From Candidatus Omnitrophota bacterium (lineage in GTDB: Bacteria; Omnitrophota; Koll11; Gorgyraeales; Gorgyraeaceae): a DNA stretch of 8,219 bases. The stretch is taken from assembly GCA_018818505.1 (NCBI GenBank), contig JAHIRR010000239.1:1-8219 (forward strand), in the 5' to 3' direction. The notes beneath the pieces are model-generated. The model did not search any database. It saw only the letters and a program-made list of their open reading frames with translations, and had not been told where the DNA came from. The translations under genes were made by a program, and so were the position numbers. Positions 5,076 to 8,219 of this stretch are shown here, in pieces; positions within the stretch are counted from its first letter, which is position 1; every line of letters starts with the position of its first letter.

Positions 5076-6455
5076 ATGACAAAAAACAAAAAAGATGAAA
5101 ATGTAATTCTGGGCGCAGGGCTATCAGGATTGAGCGCAGCGTATCACTTAAAGAATGGGTATTCTTTATTTGAAAAAGAATCCGAGCCTGGCGGCATAGC
5201 AAGGTCTGTGCATAAAGATGGCTACACGTTTGATTACGATGGCCATCTTTTGCATTTTAGAAACGAATATACCTTTAGATTGATTTCAGGGCTTTTGGAT
5301 GAAAATCTGGCCATTCATAAGCGCAGCTCGTGGGTGTATTCAAAGGGATGCTATACGAGATATCCATTTCAGGCAAATTTTTATGGGCTTCCAAATCCCA
5401 TAATAAGGGATTGCCTGACAGGCCTTATAAATGCGAGGATCGATTCAGGACATGCAGACATAGATTTAAAGGGAGACTTTGAAACCTGGATAAAGAAGAC
5501 CTTTGGAACCGGGGTAGCGGAACATTTTATGCTGCCTTACAATAGAAAATTTTGGACAAAGGACTGTCGTGACTTGACCTGCGAATGGCTAAATGGTTTT
5601 GTGCCTATACCAACGCTTGAAGACGTGGTCTCAGGCGCTTTATCATCAAATCCAAAGGAGTATGGCTACAATACAAGATTCTGGTATCCAGTAAAAGGCG
5701 GGATATCTAAGCTGGTAGATGCTTTTTTGCAAGGCATAAAGGATGTCTCTGTTGATAAAAAGGCAATTCGTATAGATCAGCACAGGTGCGAGGTTATTTT
5801 TAAAGATGGCAGTATAAGGAGATTTGATAGACTGGTTTCCGCAATACCTCTGCCTGAACTTTTAAAACTTTTCGTAGATCTTCCCGCAGAAGTCAAGCAT
5901 GCTTTTTCTTTGCTTAGATGGACTTCTGTATTCGTAGTAAATTTAGGTTTTAAGGGAGACACTGTAACTGATAGGCATTGGGTCTATTATCCTGAGGAAG
6001 ATTTTATTTTTTATAGGACAGGGTTTCCAACAAATTTTTCCAAGGATGCAGCTCCTCCTAAAAGGACATCTATTTATGCGGAGATATCGCATTCAGACAC
6101 TAAAAAGATAGACAAGGAAAAGGCAATCGCAAAGACCATAAAAGACCTGAAGAGATTAAGGATTATTCACGATGAGCGGGATATCGAGGTTTGTCTGCCC
6201 ATGGATATTGAATATGGCTATGTGATTTATGATGCGAATAGAAACTGGGCTATCAATACTATAAAGAAATACCTTGAAGGTTTTGGCATATATACTATCG
6301 GCCGCTATGGCAGCTGGAGCTATATGACAATGGAGGATGTGATTCTGGAAGGAAAGGAAATAGCTGATAAGCTGTCTGAGGAAATAGTTAAAACTCAGAA
6401 GTGGACACCTGCCTTTTCTGGTCATCCCGCCAAGACAGAGTTAGTCAGGATCTGA
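5076..6455 (+). CDS. FAD-dependent amine-oxidase-fold oxidoreductase of a glycan locus
   Basis: Predicted cytoplasmic flavoprotein of 459 residues. The dinucleotide-binding motif VILGAGLSGLSAAYHL (10-25, with G13, G15 and G18) is followed by an acidic ribose contact (E34 in LFEKESEPGGIARS). Next is the characteristic DGYTFDYDGHLLHFRN (48-63). Near the C-terminus GIYTIGRYGSWSYMTMEDVILEG (404-426) matches the second FAD contact of amine oxidase, protoporphyrinogen oxidase and UDP-galactopyranose mutase relatives. RFWYPVKGGISKLVDAF (about 206-222) is another family-typical block. Members of this group often lie beside glycosyltransferases; substrates of most are unknown. A UDP-sugar mutase or a sugar/amine oxidase role is possible. 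It should not be called HemY, since no haem genes are near. The gap to the upstream gene is 6 nt, with a GGAG site at 5063-5066. The carbamoyltransferase follows 5 nt after its stop. Confidence 0.85.
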   Translation: MTKNKKDENVILGAGLSGLSAAYHLKNGYSLFEKESEPGGIARSVHKDGYTFDYDGHLLHFRNEYTFRLISGLLDENLAIHKRSSWVYSKGCYTRYPFQANFYGLPNPIIRDCLTGLINARIDSGHADIDLKGDFETWIKKTFGTGVAEHFMLPYNRKFWTKDCRDLTCEWLNGFVPIPTLEDVVSGALSSNPKEYGYNTRFWYPVKGGISKLVDAFLQGIKDVSVDKKAIRIDQHRCEVIFKDGSIRRFDRLVSAIPLPELLKLFVDLPAEVKHAFSLLRWTSVFVVNLGFKGDTVTDRHWVYYPEEDFIFYRTGFPTNFSKDAAPPKRTSIYAEISHSDTKKIDKEKAIAKTIKDLKRLRIIHDERDIEVCLPMDIEYGYVIYDANRNWAINTIKKYLEGFGIYTIGRYGSWSYMTMEDVILEGKEIADKLSEEIVKTQKWTPAFSGHPAKTELVRI

Positions 6456-6460
6456 GATCT

Positions 6461-8219
6461 ATGTCAACATACATTTTAGGCATATCATGTTTTTATCATG
6501 ATTCAGCGGCAGCCTTGATCAAGGACGGGGAGATCATTGCTGCTGCTCAAGAGGAACGCTTCACGCGTAAAAAGCATGATTTTAGCTTTCCTGTAAATGC
6601 TGTAAGGTACTGCTTAGAAGATGGCAAGATCAGACCCAAGGACTTATCTTTTGTGGCGTTTTACGATAAGCCGCTTTTAAAGTTAGAGAGGATACTCCTT
6701 ACATATCTTTCCTATGCGCCCGCAGGTTTTAAATCCTTCAGCAAGGCCATGCCTTTATGGCTTAAAGAAAGATTGTGGATGAGGCCTTTAATAGCAGAAA
6801 AACTGGGCTATAAGGGTAAGATCTTATTTACAGAGCATCACGAATCGCATGCAGCCTCCGCATTTTACCCCTCGCCATTTAAAGAAGCCGCGATCCTGAC
6901 AATGGATGGTGTTGGTGAATGGGCTACCGCAAGTTTTGGAATAGGAAAAGATAATGATTTTGAGTTACGGTATGAAATAAAATTTCCTCATTCTTTAGGA
7001 CTTTTATATTCGGCCTTTACTTATTATATGGGATTCAAGGTAAATTCAGCCGAGTATAAGGTAATGGGCCTTGCGCCTTATGGCAAGCCTAAGTATGCAG
7101 AGCTGATCTTAAAGGAGCTTATCGATCTGAAAGAAGACGGATCTTTTAAGCTGAACATGAGATATTTTAATTATTGTGCCGGCCTTACGATGACGAATAA
7201 GAGATTTGATAAATTATTCGGGGGGTCACCAAGAAAACCAGAGACAAAGATTACTCAGAAAGAGATGGATTTAGCGAAATCCGTTCAGGTGGTGACTGAA
7301 GAAGTCATGCTGAAAGTCGCCAGGCATGTACACAGGGTAACAGGCCAGAAGAATCTTTGCCTTTCTGGCGGGGTCGCGTTGAACTGTGTAGGCAATGGAA
7401 GGATTTTAAAAGACGGGCCATTTGAAAAGATCTGGATACAGCCTGCTGCAGGAGACGCTGGAAGCGCGCTTGGCGCGGCATTAAGGATCTGGCATAAGTA
7501 TCTTGGCAATAGCCGGGTCATTGAAGAGAATAAGGGCCCACAAAAGGGCTCTTACCTTGGCCCAGAATATAGTGATGCCTGCATAGAGAAATATTTAAAA
7601 AAGAACAATATTCCTTACAAGAGGTATATTAAGGAGGATTTGCTCAAGAAGACAGTAGAGGCTATTACAGACGAAAAGGTAATAGGCTGGTTCCAGGGCA
7701 GAATGGAATTCGGGCCAAGGGCATTAGGCGCAAGGAGCATAATAGGCGATGCCCGCTCTTCACACATGCAATCCCGCATAAATTTAAAGATAAAGTTTAG
7801 AGAATCATTCAGGCCCTTTGCGCCAACTGTTCTGGCTGAAAAGTTGCAGGATTATTTTGACATAGGCTGTGAGAGCCCTTACATGCTTTTAGTAGCCAAT
7901 GTCAAGAAGGATCGCTTAAAGTCAAGCACAGAAAAAGAACCAGAAGGTTTTGAAAAATTAAAAGTAATCCGCTCTGAGATCCCTGCTGTTACGCATGTAG
8001 ATAATTCAGCAAGGATTCAGACTGTATCAGAAGACAGTGAAAATAAGATGTACTATCGCCTGCTAAAAGAACTTTATAAAAAAACAGGCTGCCCTGTAAT
8101 AATAAACACATCTTTTAATGTAAGAGGAGAGCCCATAGTCTGTACGCCAGAAGACGCGTACAAATGTTTTATGCACACTGATATGGACTATCTTGTGATA
8201 GGTAGTTTTATATTAGATA
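6461..8219 (+). CDS. NodU/CmcH-type carbamoyltransferase, 3' end outside window
   Basis: Predicted cytoplasmic enzyme that moves a carbamoyl group from carbamoyl phosphate, through carbamoyl-adenylate, to a hydroxyl group of a sugar or secondary metabolite. 586 complete codons are visible, open to the window edge; probably only a few dozen residues are missing. The N-terminal Kae1-like ASKHA domain shows GISCFYHDSAAALIKDG (7-23) and AAQEERFTRKKHDFSFP. It also shows HHESHAASAFY with metal-binding H126 and H130, TMDGVGEW around D149, NSAEYKVMGLAPYG, LSGGVALN (301-308) and QPAAGDAGSALGAA. The C-terminal carbamoyltransferase domain has GWFQGRMEFGPRALGARS (409-426), RPFAPTVL, THVDNSARIQTV, INTSFNVRGEPIVCTPEDA (from about 548) and DYLVIGSF. 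No key block is missing. The start at ATG 6461 follows AGGA (6447-6450) at long spacing. In an operon with glycosyltransferase genes it most likely carbamoylates a surface glycan, as NodU does for Nod factors. The acceptor is unknown. Confidence 0.93.
   Translation, partial: MSTYILGISCFYHDSAAALIKDGEIIAAAQEERFTRKKHDFSFPVNAVRYCLEDGKIRPKDLSFVAFYDKPLLKLERILLTYLSYAPAGFKSFSKAMPLWLKERLWMRPLIAEKLGYKGKILFTEHHESHAASAFYPSPFKEAAILTMDGVGEWATASFGIGKDNDFELRYEIKFPHSLGLLYSAFTYYMGFKVNSAEYKVMGLAPYGKPKYAELILKELIDLKEDGSFKLNMRYFNYCAGLTMTNKRFDKLFGGSPRKPETKITQKEMDLAKSVQVVTEEVMLKVARHVHRVTGQKNLCLSGGVALNCVGNGRILKDGPFEKIWIQPAAGDAGSALGAALRIWHKYLGNSRVIEENKGPQKGSYLGPEYSDACIEKYLKKNNIPYKRYIKEDLLKKTVEAITDEKVIGWFQGRMEFGPRALGARSIIGDARSSHMQSRINLKIKFRESFRPFAPTVLAEKLQDYFDIGCESPYMLLVANVKKDRLKSSTEKEPEGFEKLKVIRSEIPAVTHVDNSARIQTVSEDSENKMYYRLLKELYKKTGCPVIINTSFNVRGEPIVCTPEDAYKCFMHTDMDYLVIGSFILD

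Overview
The window looks like a chromosomal segment of a Gram-negative-type bacterium with moderate-to-low GC. It holds a type A bacterial RNase P RNA, a secreted PDZ/TPR protein, a HAMP membrane protein, and an undecaprenyl-phosphate sugar-transferase locus. All genes lie on the + strand. The protein style and the load of small palindromic repeats would fit an uncultured lineage such as Omnitrophota, but no marker here settles taxonomy. That guess is inference only.

Region 1 (1-1004) is an RNA-metabolism pair. A short interrupted palindrome (12-67) precedes an RNase HI-family gene (87-512). The TAG stop of that gene directly abuts the first base of helix P1 of the RNase P RNA (513-1004). 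The P RNA core is intact: CR-I, CR-IV, CR-V, P1-P4, P8, P16-P19 and the GGU that binds tRNA-CCA. It is about 490 nt long because P9 has become a ~100-nt hairpin and P12 a ~105-nt hairpin made of cgcaaa-type repeats.

Region 2 (1005-2697) is an envelope pair. Five degenerate 10-bp tandem units and an extended -10 promoter lead into an exported protein with a TPR-like segment and two PDZ domains. This gene is coupled by a TAATG overlap to a two-TM HAMP protein with no recognisable output domain.

Region 3 (2698-2976) is intergenic. It carries a ~158-bp non-coding element with near-perfect GTAA-starting terminal inverted repeats and an 8-bp direct repeat on either side. I read it as a MITE, possibly mobilised by an IS66-type transposase. 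Nested inside it is a tgtcattgcgag-type palindrome. A good sigma70-like promoter follows just outside the element.

Region 4 (2977 to the right edge) is a tight glycan operon: GT-B glycosyltransferase (GT4-like), WecA/MraY-type polyprenyl-phosphate sugar-1-phosphate transferase, FAD-dependent amine-oxidase-fold oxidoreductase, and a NodU/CmcH-type carbamoyltransferase cut off by the window edge. Junctions are a 4-nt overlap, then gaps of 6 and 5 nt. Inferred job: start a lipid-linked glycan on the inner membrane, extend it, and modify one or more sugars by flavin-dependent chemistry and O-carbamoylation. No complete unknown defence or mobile system is visible. The most unusual items are the enlarged RNase P RNA and the MITE.
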